From a virus, in the IMG/VR virus record IMGVR_UViG_3300012931_000003, positions 1-57,447 of that record: a stretch of DNA of 57,447 nt; one strand, 5' to 3'. How positions within the stretch are numbered: the first letter of the stretch is position 1; each line of letters begins with the position of its first letter. The notes beneath the pieces are model-generated. The model saw nothing but the letters and a program-made list of their open reading frames with translations. It was not told where the DNA came from and searched no databases. This document shows, piece after piece, positions 7,242 to 14,943 of this stretch. A program made the position numbers and the translations under genes.

Positions 7242-8148
7242 CTGATTCATCCTGTTCTTCATATTCATCAAGATGATCAGCCGCGAAGCGTATCATCTTT
7301 TTGTGCTTTTCTATTTCTTCGTCAACCTCATGGAAAAGATCCATGTCAACGTGGCGAAGAATAGCATCCTCTACGAGCTTGGACAGAACTGCCGGTTCGA
7401 GAGCGTCAAGCTCCCAGGAGGAAACTCCGTGCTCGAAACGGTACTTTTTGTACCTTGAGTCGGTGGTCTTGGCCGGATTCTCCGGTGGATTATATTTTCG
7501 GATTTGGTTCATGTTGAGGGCTTCGCGCTCTACGTTATTGAACGCTCCTTCTCCGTACAGGAATAGGCCCATGCGATCTTCGATATCCCTGGTCATATCC
7601 AGGCCGGAGGGGTCATGATCTCCGAAATAGATGACGAATACTTCCTTGTCGTCTTGTATTTTATTCTCAAGCCTCTGGTGAGCTTCATACATCGCGGACT
7701 GAGAAGAGTATCCGCGATTCGCCATGAAGGTTACGTCGTATTTTGAGCACACCGGCTGGAGGATGTTGCTCACGGCATCCTTCTCACACCACACCTCGAC
7801 GTACTGAGGCTGGATCTCCCAATGGTCCTTGTAGTAGCTGCGAGAGGACTCCCTGAGAATTTCTTCAGGACTATCCCAATGCTGACGACCCTGAGCGACC
7901 CTTACGCGGTCCTCGATGGAATCCCAATCGATTATGCCTGCGAGGCGAGCATTTGATACAAGATTTCCCATATTCGAGTATGACTGTATAGAATTTGCAA
8001 TATAGTCTCTTGAAACCATCTGGTAGTAAAGCTGGCGAAGGGTAAGAATATACCCTTGTGCCTCATACGAATTGATGACATCCATCACCTTATTCAAAAG
8101 GCTTTTGGATTTTCCGGCAGGACGCCAGTCGATAAAACATTCCTTCAT
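7228..8148 (-). CDS. Toprim-domain protein, topoisomerase VI-A/Spo11-like
   Basis: 306 residues. YVEVWCEKDAVSNIL contains the Toprim glutamate and GDHDPSGLDM the DxDxxG-like metal site, separated by VTFMANRGYSSQ as in TopoVI-A/Spo11-type Toprim folds. The N-terminal part (LTLRQLYYQMVSRDYI) resembles the winged-helix region found before such domains in phage and plasmid proteins. The last 30 residues are very acidic. Possible roles are DNA nicking, topology control or repair; none can be chosen from sequence. Start ATG 8148 has a GGAGG site inside the end of the exonuclease gene. Confidence 0.75.
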   Translation of the reverse strand: MKECFIDWRPAGKSKSLLNKVMDVINSYEAQGYILTLRQLYYQMVSRDYIANSIQSYSNMGNLVSNARLAGIIDWDSIEDRVRVAQGRQHWDSPEEILRESSRSYYKDHWEIQPQYVEVWCEKDAVSNILQPVCSKYDVTFMANRGYSSQSAMYEAHQRLENKIQDDKEVFVIYFGDHDPSGLDMTRDIEDRMGLFLYGEGAFNNVEREALNMNQIRKYNPPENPAKTTDSRYKKYRFEHGVSSWELDALEPAVLSKLVEDAILRHVDMDLFHEVDEEIEKHKKMIRFAADHLDEYEEQDESDEDR

Positions 8149-8723
8149 TTATTGCCTCCAAGTAAATTCTTTCCAACGACGCCGAATATTCTTCTTGCAG
8201 CCTCTATGTCTGACATTGCGTCGTGTGCGTTTTCTATATCGCAGCCAAACAGTTCTTTATGTACGGTGTTTAGTTTGAAGTTTGGCATTTTATGGCGAAC
8301 ATCCATGAGATATACACCGGCCAATGACATGATGTCTATTGGAGGAGTCCAGAACCAGGAACCGAAGTAAACGTCTCCGAATCTGTTGAACAACGCACGG
8401 ATCATATTTGAGTCAAATTGGGCGTTGTAGGCAATGAAGAATAACTTGTCAAATTTGTCGTACTGGTCAACGTATTCTGAGATAATGCCACGGAATTGGG
8501 CAAGAGCATCTTTTGGATCTTGGAAAGAGTCAATTTCCTCGCGAGTTCGGCCCTGGACCTTCAGGGCTTCGTCGGTAACGATGGCGCCTTCATGCGGACG
8601 CATCGTAATACTGAATTTCTCTTCTAGGTTTTCCTGGCGTATGATACCGGCAAGCTGAGTGATGGCGCATTTTTCGGTGTCAACTCCGGTGGTTTCAGTG
8701 TCGATGTAAATAAGCTTGATCAT
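8145..8723 (-). CDS. DnaQ-like 3'-5' exonuclease
   Basis: 192 residues with the DEDDh exonuclease motifs in order: IDTETTG (Exo I), YNAQFDSNMI (Exo II) and HDAMSDIEAA (Exo III with His). The family includes the proofreading subunit of DNA polymerase III and RNase T. No polymerase is seen in the window, so this may proofread for the host enzyme or trim DNA or RNA ends. It overlaps the Toprim gene by four bases and likely is cotranscribed with it. Confidence 0.9.
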   Translation of the reverse strand: MIKLIYIDTETTGVDTEKCAITQLAGIIRQENLEEKFSITMRPHEGAIVTDEALKVQGRTREEIDSFQDPKDALAQFRGIISEYVDQYDKFDKLFFIAYNAQFDSNMIRALFNRFGDVYFGSWFWTPPIDIMSLAGVYLMDVRHKMPNFKLNTVHKELFGCDIENAHDAMSDIEAARRIFGVVGKNLLGGNK

Positions 8724-8977
8724 TATAGTCGATAGCCTCTTTTCCTTTCTTCTTCGTTTTTAGGTTCGAAGAAACAGGTATTAAAATTATCGGTTATGAG
8801 GTCACGGTCCTTGAAAGCTTGACTAAGATCCTTCCACTTGCCTAGCGATACAATGAACACGTCGAGATCGCTAAAAAATGCTGAGTCGTCACCCATATCT
8901 ACCTCAGCAATTGCCGTGGTGTTGAAGTTGGAAGACTCTCGTATTTCTTCTGGGTGTTTCTTGTATCGTAACTTCAT
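8723..8977 (-). CDS. Hypothetical protein
   Basis: 84 residues starting MKLRYKKHPEE at ATG 8977, which overlaps the preceding stop as ATGA. A longer reading of this frame exists but its first 30 codons run antiparallel to the neighbour's use of the same DNA and look non-coding. The protein has DLDVFIVSLGKWKDLSQAF in the middle. Family unknown. Part of the operon driven from 9234-9262. Confidence 0.7.
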   Translation of the reverse strand: MKLRYKKHPEEIRESSNFNTTAIAEVDMGDDSAFFSDLDVFIVSLGKWKDLSQAFKDRDLITDNFNTCFFEPKNEEERKRGYRL

Positions 8978-9219
8978 TCCTGCCTCGGAAGCCAAAGATC
9001 TACATCGTCGGTAAGGAAGCCGTGAGCTCCGTAGAATACGTGAGTTCCGTATTCTGGCTCTTTGCACTTCTCGTAGAATCCTTCATAGGCATTTCCCATG
9101 AAAAAATACCAGACTGGCTGGTTTTCTTTTGGGACGCTTCCAGATTTGATGGAATTCCACGGAATGTTAAGGGATGGAGCGTTCGATAAGTCTGGATTGT
9201 TGGTTATGTTAGGTGGCAT
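8974..9219 (-). CDS. Hypothetical protein, first gene of the thyX operon
   Basis: 81 residues, start ATG 9219 behind AGGAGG. Notable stretch QPVWYFFMGNAYEGFYEKC and an aromatic-rich middle; the pattern is reminiscent of small phage proteins with repeated aromatic and charged residues, but no family is assigned. Followed without gaps by the 84-residue gene, DnaQ-like, Toprim and thyX genes. Confidence 0.75.
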   Translation of the reverse strand: MPPNITNNPDLSNAPSLNIPWNSIKSGSVPKENQPVWYFFMGNAYEGFYEKCKEPEYGTHVFYGAHGFLTDDVDLWLPRQE

Positions 9220-9233
9220 AAAACCTCCTGGTA

Positions 9234-9262
9234 ATTATCTCATAAAGATGAAATATAATCAA
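9234..9262 (-). promoter_or_regulatory. Promoter of the thyX operon
   Basis: Minus strand TTGATT (9262-9257), 17 bases, GATAAT (9239-9234). Placed directly before the ribosome site of the 9219 gene and just after the inverted repeat at 9268-9298. Confidence 0.6.
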
Positions 9263-9267
9263 ATAAA

Positions 9268-9298
9268 TTGTCAGGAATATGATACATTTTCCTGACAA
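9268..9298. promoter_or_regulatory. Perfect inverted repeat, operator or weak terminator
   Basis: TTGTCAGGAA and its reverse complement, 11 bases apart. It lies between the MazG gene and the thyX-operon promoter, a few bases upstream of the -35 box. The minus-strand hairpin is followed by TTTATTTG, which is a weak U-tract, so it may act as terminator, operator, or both. Confidence 0.6.
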
Positions 9299-9303
9299 AA
9301 TGC

Positions 9304-9627
9304 TTACTCGGATACGCCATTTTTCGGGAACTTTATCCAGTCGCGCTTTGACACATGTTCCCAGGTCTTTTCAAGGGCTTCACCGATGTCTATCCCGTTT
9401 AGAGTGCAGTAATCTATGAGATAGATTAGGATGTCGCCAACAGCGTCCTCTTTGGCTGCTTGATGCTCTTCTGGAGTTCCACGGATTCCCTGTTCTAGCT
9501 TTAGGTGGGCGTGGCAAAGCTCTCCAACTTCCTCGGAAACTCCAAGAAGGGGCTGGTAGGGTTTCCTGTTTGGAAAGTTGTGCTGTACCCATTGGTAATG
9601 GGCTTTTTGGAATTCTTTAAGATCCAT
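9304..9627 (-). CDS. MazG-like nucleotide pyrophosphohydrolase
   Basis: 107 residues. SEEVGELCHAHLK and EDAVGDILIYLIDYC give the two helices with metal-binding acidic residues (EExxE and ExxD) of the MazG/all-alpha NTP-PPase fold. These enzymes hydrolyse (d)NTPs or lower ppGpp-related signals; in phages they adjust nucleotide pools. ATG 9627 has GGAGG upstream. Confidence 0.85.
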   Translation of the reverse strand: MDLKEFQKAHYQWVQHNFPNRKPYQPLLGVSEEVGELCHAHLKLEQGIRGTPEEHQAAKEDAVGDILIYLIDYCTLNGIDIGEALEKTWEHVSKRDWIKFPKNGVSE

Positions 9628-10014
9628 TTAATCCTCCGGTATTACTTCTACTGCGTGATTTATGGTGTGACATTTCAAATAGTCACGATCATTGTACTGA
9701 TGGTTTATTTCTATTGGACTTACGAAGTGAAGTTCAAAACATCCATCAACGAATACCACAAACGCGTGAACGTGTCTTCCTGACGCAAGCACAACGTCGC
9801 ATTTGTCTTTCTCGAATATATGAACGTTTTTCTTGTCCATAAACCAAGTGGCCTGTCCAACGGAATCAGGTATTACTTCGTGTACCATCCATCGGTTATT
9901 CTCGTTTTTTGAGTAGATGAAGCAAACTCCTTCACTTTCTACGAAGTGGCCGTATACCCAGGTGGAAGTTTTGATGAACTTACCACGGAAGAGAATTTCG
10001 CGCATGCTATTCAT
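9628..10014 (-). CDS. YopX-family protein
   Basis: About 128 residues. The start REILFRGKFIKTSTWVYGHF and the later VHIFEKDKCDVV are hallmarks of the YopX family, common in phages and prophages with no proven role. ATG 10014 overlaps the preceding gene by eight bases; ATG 10005 is an alternative start. Confidence 0.85.
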   Translation of the reverse strand: MNSMREILFRGKFIKTSTWVYGHFVESEGVCFIYSKNENNRWMVHEVIPDSVGQATWFMDKKNVHIFEKDKCDVVLASGRHVHAFVVFVDGCFELHFVSPIEINHQYNDRDYLKCHTINHAVEVIPED

Positions 10015-10270
10015 ACATTTGACTCGATTTTGATCGTTTGAATGTTAACTTTTGGATTAAAGTCACCATTCCAAACTTTATCTCGTTGGTGTATGAGTAT
10101 TGACGTGGTCCGTCTGCATGCATGAGTACTTGAGATGTTCCCTCGGCTCCTTCTTTTATGCCATGAATTGTGTGTAGGTGAACAAAAAGATCAGCATAAC
10201 TATTCATTTCTGGGTGGTTTTTGCATGACTGGCATTCGTATGTCTCAGATATGAGATTTGATTTAGACAT
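10007..10270 (-). CDS. Small zinc-finger-like protein
   Basis: 87 residues. CQSCKNH followed by HLHTIHG gives a C2H2-like metal site (C-x2-C and His pair) within the first 40 residues. Ribosome site GGAGG precedes ATG 10270. It may bind nucleic acid; unproven. Confidence 0.65.
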   Translation of the reverse strand: MSKSNLISETYECQSCKNHPEMNSYADLFVHLHTIHGIKEGAEGTSQVLMHADGPRQYSYTNEIKFGMVTLIQKLTFKRSKSSQMYE

Positions 10271-10703
10271 TCAGATCTCCTCCAGATGTAGGCTTGTATC
10301 CGCGCTCCCTGTACTCATCAAGCGCGGATTTTACTTCGTGGTATCTAGCTTCATGGCAATACGCGATAATGTCGTCGATGGTATCGTGTTCCGCCTTCCG
10401 TCGCTCGTCCGCGCGGAGGGTGACGAGCGCTGGGTATATTACTTCATCCGTTATCCACGCCCAGTTTTCCTCGAATATCTCTATGCCAAGCTCGGCTTGC
10501 ACACCAATCAGTATTTGATCGGCGGCTTCTTCGTCCCTATCCGACGCTTCCGACTGCGGGGTGGTTAGGGCGCAAAGTGCTCCTATCGATGCTACGTTGC
10601 GCTCGATTACATCTCCGAAACCCGTTGCCCAGTGCATCGATATCCATTCATTACTAAGGCGCAACGCCTCAATTGCGTTTTCGATCCGTTCCTTCTGGTT
10701 CAT
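10263..10703 (-). CDS. Hypothetical helical protein
   Basis: 146 residues from ATG 10703 (MNQKERIENAIEAL), preferred over an in-frame upstream start because GGGGAAGG precedes it. Mostly helical and acidic, with several Trp (WISMHWATGF, ENWAWI). Overlaps the next gene upstream by about 35 bases. No family recognised. Confidence 0.65.
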   Translation of the reverse strand: MNQKERIENAIEALRLSNEWISMHWATGFGDVIERNVASIGALCALTTPQSEASDRDEEAADQILIGVQAELGIEIFEENWAWITDEVIYPALVTLRADERRKAEHDTIDDIIAYCHEARYHEVKSALDEYRERGYKPTSGGDLNV

Positions 10704-10908
10704 GCCTTCCCCTTGCTGGTTGATACTCGTCGCAAACATGATCTGGTTTTACCCTTACATCTGGGACTCCATAGCACACAATTCGACCGTTATACTCGTC
10801 AATATCTATCATGCCCCAAGTTGCAGCACAATTTTCGCACCGCTTACCATTAGTCGCCAATCGATAGTTAGGTCTGTTCCAAGCTTCCATATATGGCTCG
10901 CGGGTCAC
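10669..10908 (-). CDS. Small Cys-containing protein
   Basis: 79 residues. CENCAATW plus two later cysteines (IVCYG and HVCDEY) form a likely zinc site. The tail overlaps the start of the following gene. Function unknown. Confidence 0.55.
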   Translation of the reverse strand: MTREPYMEAWNRPNYRLATNGKRCENCAATWGMIDIDEYNGRIVCYGVPDVRVKPDHVCDEYQPARGRHEPEGTDRKRN

Positions 10909-11219
10909 GACTTATCTTTGATGGCGGCGAGGGCGCTACGCGCCAGGCTTACAGCGTTTGTCGCCGAGATATACCCGTCCAATCGATCGTATGTATCGAT
11001 AATCTCGGTGATGTAGCCTATCGCCTTCTCCACCTCGGCGCTCATGGGGAGGTAGGGGTGGCGGTTCCATGCAGGACAGGGCCTCATTGTTGGGTCGGGG
11101 CATTCCATCTGAGCTGTTCCGCACGTCTCGCACGTCCTTTCCGTCGTCGCGTGACTCTTCCCGTCGCACTCGTCGCCGCAGGCTAAGCCAGTGCAGTGGT
11201 CGCATTTAACTTCACTCAT
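10905..11219 (-). CDS. Small zinc-binding protein
   Basis: 104 residues. The N-terminal 50 contain CDHC, CGDEC, CETC and further Cys and His, a double zinc-knuckle-like arrangement; the C-terminal half is helical. ATGA overlap with the next gene. One of several Cys-rich small proteins in this early block. Confidence 0.65.
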   Translation of the reverse strand: MSEVKCDHCTGLACGDECDGKSHATTERTCETCGTAQMECPDPTMRPCPAWNRHPYLPMSAEVEKAIGYITEIIDTYDRLDGYISATNAVSLARSALAAIKDKS

Positions 11220-11227
11220 TCTACTTC

Positions 11228-11689
11228 CTACTGGTATTTGGCGAGGGCTTCACGGGCTTCCTCTACTACAACTGCGTAAGCGGTCATATATGAATGAGGA
11301 GACCGGTTAGCCTTTGAGATCTTTCGCATTGCTTCCACAAGCCCCTCCGACCGTTCCCGCTCTTTCGATAGCTGATCCGCAAGGCGGGCCATTTTGACGA
11401 GGATTGGTGTTGCTAATTCTTTTTCGAGCTCAGCGGTTCGGCTCTGAAGTTTAGTGAATGCTTCTATTATCGATTTTACGGCTCCGACCGATGAGCCGTC
11501 TGGAGTATCGATTCCGGCCCTGAAGCACAGAGAGGCTATTTCTTCGTGCGCGCGCTGAGCCTCGTCTGCATCATCGCTAGGTTTCTCGGATTCAATCTCC
11601 AAGAGGCATTCGTTGAATAACTGCCTATGGTGGCTCAATTGGGCGAGGCTAAGGCCAAGTTCGAGGGCTTCTTTGATTTTATTGTTCAC
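11228..11689 (-). CDS. Coiled-coil hypothetical protein
   Basis: 153 residues from GTG 11689 with GGAGGC upstream. Predominantly helical with a heptad-like middle (LQSRTAELEKELA, ADQLSKERERSEGLVEAM). No family. First gene after the promoter at 11707-11734. Confidence 0.65.
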   Translation of the reverse strand: MNNKIKEALELGLSLAQLSHHRQLFNECLLEIESEKPSDDADEAQRAHEEIASLCFRAGIDTPDGSSVGAVKSIIEAFTKLQSRTAELEKELATPILVKMARLADQLSKERERSEGLVEAMRKISKANRSPHSYMTAYAVVVEEAREALAKYQ

Positions 11690-11706
11690 GGATTGCCTCC
11701 TAGTAC

Positions 11707-11734
11707 ATTATACACATGTTGAAGATATTGTCAA
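11707..11734 (-). promoter_or_regulatory. Strong sigma-70-type promoter
   Basis: Minus strand TTGACA (11734-11729), 16 bases, TATAAT (11712-11707). The -35 box overlaps the stop codon of the upstream frameshifted gene. Drives 11228-11689 and the genes after it. Confidence 0.85.
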
Positions 11735-12011
11735 CTATTATTATCCTTGGTGAAGTTTTTTATGTCGTATCTTGTTTTGGAGCCGTCGAGAGCTGTTACG
11801 ATGCGCATGGCTTCCCAGTTGATGAGAATCCAGAAGATCTCGCCTTTGTATTTTATTTTGGTCCATACAACGTCGTGTACACCGTGCTGTTTTTTACCTA
11901 TGCCTTTGCCTATTTTGTATTTTTCAATGTATGAAGAATGACCTGCCTGTCGTGATGATTGATGTTTATTCCTACACGTTCTTTTACGCGTTTTACTGAG
12001 TGCATATGCAT
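11731..12011 (-). pseudogene. Small gene interrupted by a -1 frameshift
   Basis: From ATG 12011 (or a TTG overlapping the previous stop) the frame reads SVKRVKERVGININ...LHTLKN and stops at 11910-11912. The next frame then continues as a convincing protein (GIGKKQHGVHDVVWTKI, IFWILINWEAMRIVTAL) to TGA 11731-11733 but has no start of its own. A -1 shift in the five-A run at 11924-11920 joins them into about 93 residues. This could be an assembly indel, a genuine mutation, or programmed frameshifting. The joined sequence looks like a small basic phage protein of unknown role. Confidence 0.6.
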
Positions 12012-12037
12012 GGCGTGTAGGTGGAGTTTGGAATATT

Positions 12038-12634
12038 TCAATATGGCTTAACCATTATTCTATTTCTATTGTTACCGTTGGCGTGTTCTCGCATCGCGTG
12101 AACGATGATATCTCTTTCCGCCATCATGTTCGGCCTAAACCTTTTGCTATCTACTTTTTTATAGAACATAGCCCCAGATACCCATATCAATCCCCACCCT
12201 ACCGGCAAGTCTTCTGGTTTTATTATTTCTTTTTCGCATACGAAATATCGCAACGTACCAAGGTGAGGCTTTTCAACGTATTCAAAATGACCTGTAATGT
12301 TATGTGAAAATCTTTTTATATTTGATAATTTGTATACAGTTTTCTTATCTGCTACGTATTCTCCGTTTTTGATCCTGTCTTCAATTCTCTCTATCGTATA
12401 GTCTATGTTGGTGTAGGAGACACCGTTAACATGCTTTATTCTTGCTTGTTTCTTTTTGTCAGCTAGAAAATCAGACCTGCTTGTTTTTATCTCAAGTAGC
12501 ATTGATGGTTTTGCTCCTAGGAGCAGGACATCAGGAAACTCGCTGGTGGAAAACGATTGGTATTCCCACAGGCCAACGTGGTAGTCTTTGAGGAAATGGC
12601 GGCAGGATAGTTCGCAAAGTTCAGAGTGGGTCAT
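12038..12634 (-). CDS. PD-(D/E)XK nuclease, MmcB-like
   Basis: 198 residues. FPDVLLL then LEIKTSRSDFLADKK gives the D...ExK active site of the restriction-endonuclease-like fold, in the form typical of MmcB-type DNA repair proteins. It probably cuts or processes DNA. The C-terminal 70 residues (YFVCEKEIIKPEDLPVGWGL) also fit that family. Single gene between two small hypothetical genes. Confidence 0.75.
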   Translation of the reverse strand: MTHSELCELSCRHFLKDYHVGLWEYQSFSTSEFPDVLLLGAKPSMLLEIKTSRSDFLADKKKQARIKHVNGVSYTNIDYTIERIEDRIKNGEYVADKKTVYKLSNIKRFSHNITGHFEYVEKPHLGTLRYFVCEKEIIKPEDLPVGWGLIWVSGAMFYKKVDSKRFRPNMMAERDIIVHAMREHANGNNRNRIMVKPY

Positions 12635-12642
12635 ATGACTTA

Positions 12643-13053
12643 CTACCTCGCAATGCCTGTTGGAGTTTGATGAGAAGTACCGACTACTTCTACGAATCTA
12701 TTAAGAGAATATATTGATTCGTTGTCGGTGTCATACATCCAATCGGTGCATGTGAATGATGCAGTCTCGTCGCGCCACATAACCTCAGTTAGCCCATTGT
12801 CTTCTTTATCCCACTGATCATACTCAGGATTGTCGTTGCTGGTAGCCAGGAGGTCGTGTTCGTAGATCTCGGTTTTATTCTTATCATGTAGGCCGGTGAA
12901 GAGGTCGCGGGAGATGAGTTCCCAGGAATCGTTGGAAAGCATAAAAAACAGATGACCGCACGCGTCTTCAACTGCCTCTATTGTGGATATTATCATGTAG
13001 AGATGGCTGTCTGATTTGCGACGAAATACGTAGCGGAGTTTAATGGTTTTCAC
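12643..13053 (-). CDS. YopX-like protein
   Basis: 136 residues from GTG 13053 with AGAGGA upstream. FTGLHDKNKTEIYEHDLL is the conserved YopX core; the beginning departs from the usual family pattern. Second member of this family in the genome, suggesting duplication or repeated acquisition. Function unknown. Confidence 0.75.
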   Translation of the reverse strand: MKTIKLRYVFRRKSDSHLYMIISTIEAVEDACGHLFFMLSNDSWELISRDLFTGLHDKNKTEIYEHDLLATSNDNPEYDQWDKEDNGLTEVMWRDETASFTCTDWMYDTDNESIYSLNRFVEVVGTSHQTPTGIAR

Positions 13054-13076
13054 GGTATTCCTCTCCGTATAGAACT

Positions 13077-13107
13077 AGCGGCGCTCAGACTGAAGCCGAG
13101 CGCCGCT
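13077..13107 (-). terminator. GC-rich hairpin after the 13113 gene
   Basis: AGCGGCGCTC and GAGCGCCGCT form a 10-bp stem with an 11-base loop, six bases beyond the stop of the gene at 13113-13307. Only a short T-rich stretch follows on the minus strand, so termination may be partial. Confidence 0.55.
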
Positions 13108-13112
13108 TCCAA

Positions 13113-13307
13113 TTACTGCACTTCCAGGAGCTTCAGGCCGGAAGCCTCACACACGGTCTTGTACGAAGCAAGGGCCTTGATAGCGTTCGCTTCGGCCTCC
13201 TCCACGGTCGGGAATTCGACGGTTAGGTCGCGCTTCACGAATCCCTTGGCATCCTGAGCGAAGTTCATGCGTACCCGAGTTGTGATCTGGTCGTTAATCT
13301 CTGGCAT
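13113..13307 (-). CDS. Small hypothetical protein
   Basis: 64 residues, ATG 13307 with AGGAGGC upstream. Alternating strands and a helix (TVEEAEANAIKALASYK); GC-rich codons unlike its AT-rich neighbours, and it has both a promoter and a hairpin of its own, so it may be well expressed. No family recognised. Confidence 0.7.
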   Translation of the reverse strand: MPEINDQITTRVRMNFAQDAKGFVKRDLTVEFPTVEEAEANAIKALASYKTVCEASGLKLLEVQ

Positions 13308-13324
13308 TGTTGCCTCCTAAAAAT

Positions 13325-13353
13325 AGTATCGCATAAGAGCGTGATGTTGTCAA
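13325..13353 (-). promoter_or_regulatory. Sigma-70-type promoter
   Basis: Minus strand TTGACA (13353-13348), 17 bases, GATACT (13330-13325), 18 bases before the start codon of the 64-residue gene. Confidence 0.75.
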
Positions 13354-13607
13354 TGGGAAGTTTTGGTGTGTGGAAATTTTAATTTCTTCTGCATCTTTTC
13401 TCTTTTTATGTTTAGTTTTTCTATTTCTATTTCACTGCGATCTATGCAATCAATAACGAATACCCTATGTTCTTGGCACAGGATAGTAGTTTTCTTTACA
13501 AACTCGGGTAATTTCATCATGAGTTTTGGTTGAGTAAAAAGACTTCCATCTTCTCCGCATGGCTCAAGCGCACCGTTGCGCCAGACTCGATATTGGCATC
13601 CGGTCAT
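13350..13607 (-). CDS. Small hypothetical protein
   Basis: 85 residues. Begins MTGCQYRVWRNGALEPCGED; CxxxH pair (ILCQEH) in the middle and a Lys-rich C-terminus. Overlaps the upstream gene by four bases (ATGA). Four Cys/His could bind a metal. Function unknown. Confidence 0.65.
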   Translation of the reverse strand: MTGCQYRVWRNGALEPCGEDGSLFTQPKLMMKLPEFVKKTTILCQEHRVFVIDCIDRSEIEIEKLNIKREKMQKKLKFPHTKTSH

Positions 13608-13987
13608 AAGCTCGAACCGTGTCTCATTATCTTATTCTTGGTGATACCGAGCTTTCTGCCAAGAGATCGCCTTGCTCTTATCAGGCTTAATACGCTGCTA
13701 CAAGTCGGGCAAACCTCATCCATATCTAAAACGTCGCAGCAGTATTCTTCGAAATCCATGCCGCCTTCTTCGGTGTTACGAGCGTCTTTGTCAGCCTGGA
13801 AATAGTCGTGAACGTGATTGGAGGTGAACTGTCCGTCAATGGGATGGGTGTCATCTATGAATAACTTCTTAATTCGAGCTGTGGTTTTGATCATTGCGCT
13901 TCTGATGGAGTAATACTCTATGATTAGCATCTGTGATTTTACAAGGTTGTCGAGTTCGCGTTGGGTATAGTCGTCGATGGTTTTCAC
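13604..13987 (-). CDS. Small hypothetical protein with CxxC
   Basis: 127 residues from GTG 13987 with GGAGGA upstream. Contains CPTCSSV near residue 92 and an earlier Cys pair (YCCD). Mostly helical. Preceded by the promoter at 14005-14033. No family recognised. Confidence 0.7.
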   Translation of the reverse strand: MKTIDDYTQRELDNLVKSQMLIIEYYSIRSAMIKTTARIKKLFIDDTHPIDGQFTSNHVHDYFQADKDARNTEEGGMDFEEYCCDVLDMDEVCPTCSSVLSLIRARRSLGRKLGITKNKIMRHGSSL

Positions 13988-14004
13988 ATGGGTCCTCCAT
14001 TTGT

Positions 14005-14033
14005 AGTATGAATGAGTTATGGAATATTGTCAA
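14005..14033 (-). promoter_or_regulatory. Sigma-70-type promoter
   Basis: Minus strand TTGACA (14033-14028), 17 bases, CATACT (14010-14005). Directly precedes the 127-residue gene and overlaps the end of the gene upstream. Confidence 0.75.
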
Positions 14034-14255
14034 CTAATCATTTTGTTTTGAATTTTGAAGTTCGAGAAATCTGGAGTGGAGTCTTTGAATCACTCTGGAC
14101 CATACGGCATGAAGGCCGTTTTGGACTTGTTCTGGCATTAGGTCCAGGTCGTACAGAAGTCCGTCTGTAGGTTGGTCGATTATTTTGTCGATAACTTCGT
14201 CAGTGATAGATAAGCCTTTTTGGATTGATTCTTGGTCGGTGAGTTCTAATGGCAT
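14034..14255 (-). CDS. Small helical hypothetical protein
   Basis: 73 residues from ATG 14255 (MPLELTDQES), chosen because GGAGG lies upstream; an earlier in-frame ATG exists at 14282. Entirely helical in appearance. Own promoter at 14273-14301. No family. Confidence 0.65.
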   Translation of the reverse strand: MPLELTDQESIQKGLSITDEVIDKIIDQPTDGLLYDLDLMPEQVQNGLHAVWSRVIQRLHSRFLELQNSKQND

Positions 14256-14272
14256 TCTTTTCCTCCGGGGGT

Positions 14273-14301
14273 ATTGTTGCATGGATGTATAATATTGTCA
14301 A
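14273..14301 (-). promoter_or_regulatory. Sigma-70-type promoter
   Basis: Minus strand TTGACA (14301-14296), 17 bases, AACAAT (14278-14273). The -10 is weak, the extended TTGACAATATT box is perfect. Confidence 0.6.
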
Positions 14302-14855
14302 CCCCACTGCTCCGCCATGGCTTTTGCGATGCCTGGGTATGTCTTCGATCTTAGCCTTGCCCTGTCTGGAGATGGAGCCATCCTCCAGCATTTTGCTTCC
14401 CTGCCATCAACAATTTCTGTCGGCTGCAATTTAGGAAGCCCTTTGAGCCATAGGCATGTTGCCTTCGTCTCGCCATGACCAAATTGCCATGGTTGTATTA
14501 TTTGGTCTGGTTTTCTGTATATGTTTGACATTATGCCGACAGGGTTTTCAATTGCAACTTTTCCACATTTTAGATTTGTGAATAGCATAAAGAAGTCAAT
14601 GCTTCTACGCTGTCTGCCATCAACTCTTTTTTGTGCGAACCATCTTGCTCCAGACGAACACAGATCGGTGCATGGAGGAAATGCTATTATCATATCCCAA
14701 TCTTCTTCAAGTAATGGAGTTACATCTTGCTGTAGGTGCCATTCTGGATGGCCGCCCGAGCATGGAATAATGTCGCAGGAATACGCTTCATTACCGCGAA
14801 GGCGGAATTGGGTGGTTACGGCTTGGGACTCTTCGCAGGCGACCAATATTTTCAT
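14298..14855 (-). CDS. Cytosine methylase-like phage protein
   Basis: 185 residues. Begins MKILVACEESQAV, a methylase-like first strand, and has FPPCTDLCSSGARWF, which carries the Pro-Cys of the C5-cytosine methyltransferase active site, then ENPVGI. At 185 residues it lacks a full target-recognition domain (typical enzymes exceed 300). Proteins like this are widely annotated in phages as DNA methylase or hypothetical. It might modify phage DNA, or be a catalytically altered relative. Alone in its unit, driven from 14862-14890. Confidence 0.6.
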   Translation of the reverse strand: MKILVACEESQAVTTQFRLRGNEAYSCDIIPCSGGHPEWHLQQDVTPLLEEDWDMIIAFPPCTDLCSSGARWFAQKRVDGRQRRSIDFFMLFTNLKCGKVAIENPVGIMSNIYRKPDQIIQPWQFGHGETKATCLWLKGLPKLQPTEIVDGREAKCWRMAPSPDRARLRSKTYPGIAKAMAEQWG

Positions 14856-14861
14856 TAGGGA

Positions 14862-14890
14862 AGTTTAACTGGTAATTATAATATTGTCAA
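14862..14890 (-). promoter_or_regulatory. Sigma-70-type promoter
   Basis: Minus strand TTGACA (14890-14885), 17 bases, TAAACT (14867-14862). Drives the methylase-like gene. Its ribosome site is unusually weak, so translation may be low or leader-dependent. Confidence 0.65.
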
Positions 14891-14916
14891 CTGGAAATGA
14901 GAGCGAGATGGAAATG

Positions 14917-14943
14917 GGGCACCTTGGCACCTGGGGTGCCCCT
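14917..14943. other. Strong hairpin between divergent units
   Basis: GGGGCACC and GGTGCCCC, perfect 8-bp stem with an 11-base loop. It separates the leftward methylase-like gene from the rightward lipoprotein gene. Just beyond it CTATACA and TGTATAG form a second inverted repeat (14942-14972 area). It may insulate the two promoters or bind a regulator. Confidence 0.6.

Noticed and set aside
11716-11941. Plus-strand frames with hydrophobic residues
   Set aside because: They lie opposite the frameshifted minus-strand gene and its promoter, and lack ribosome sites.
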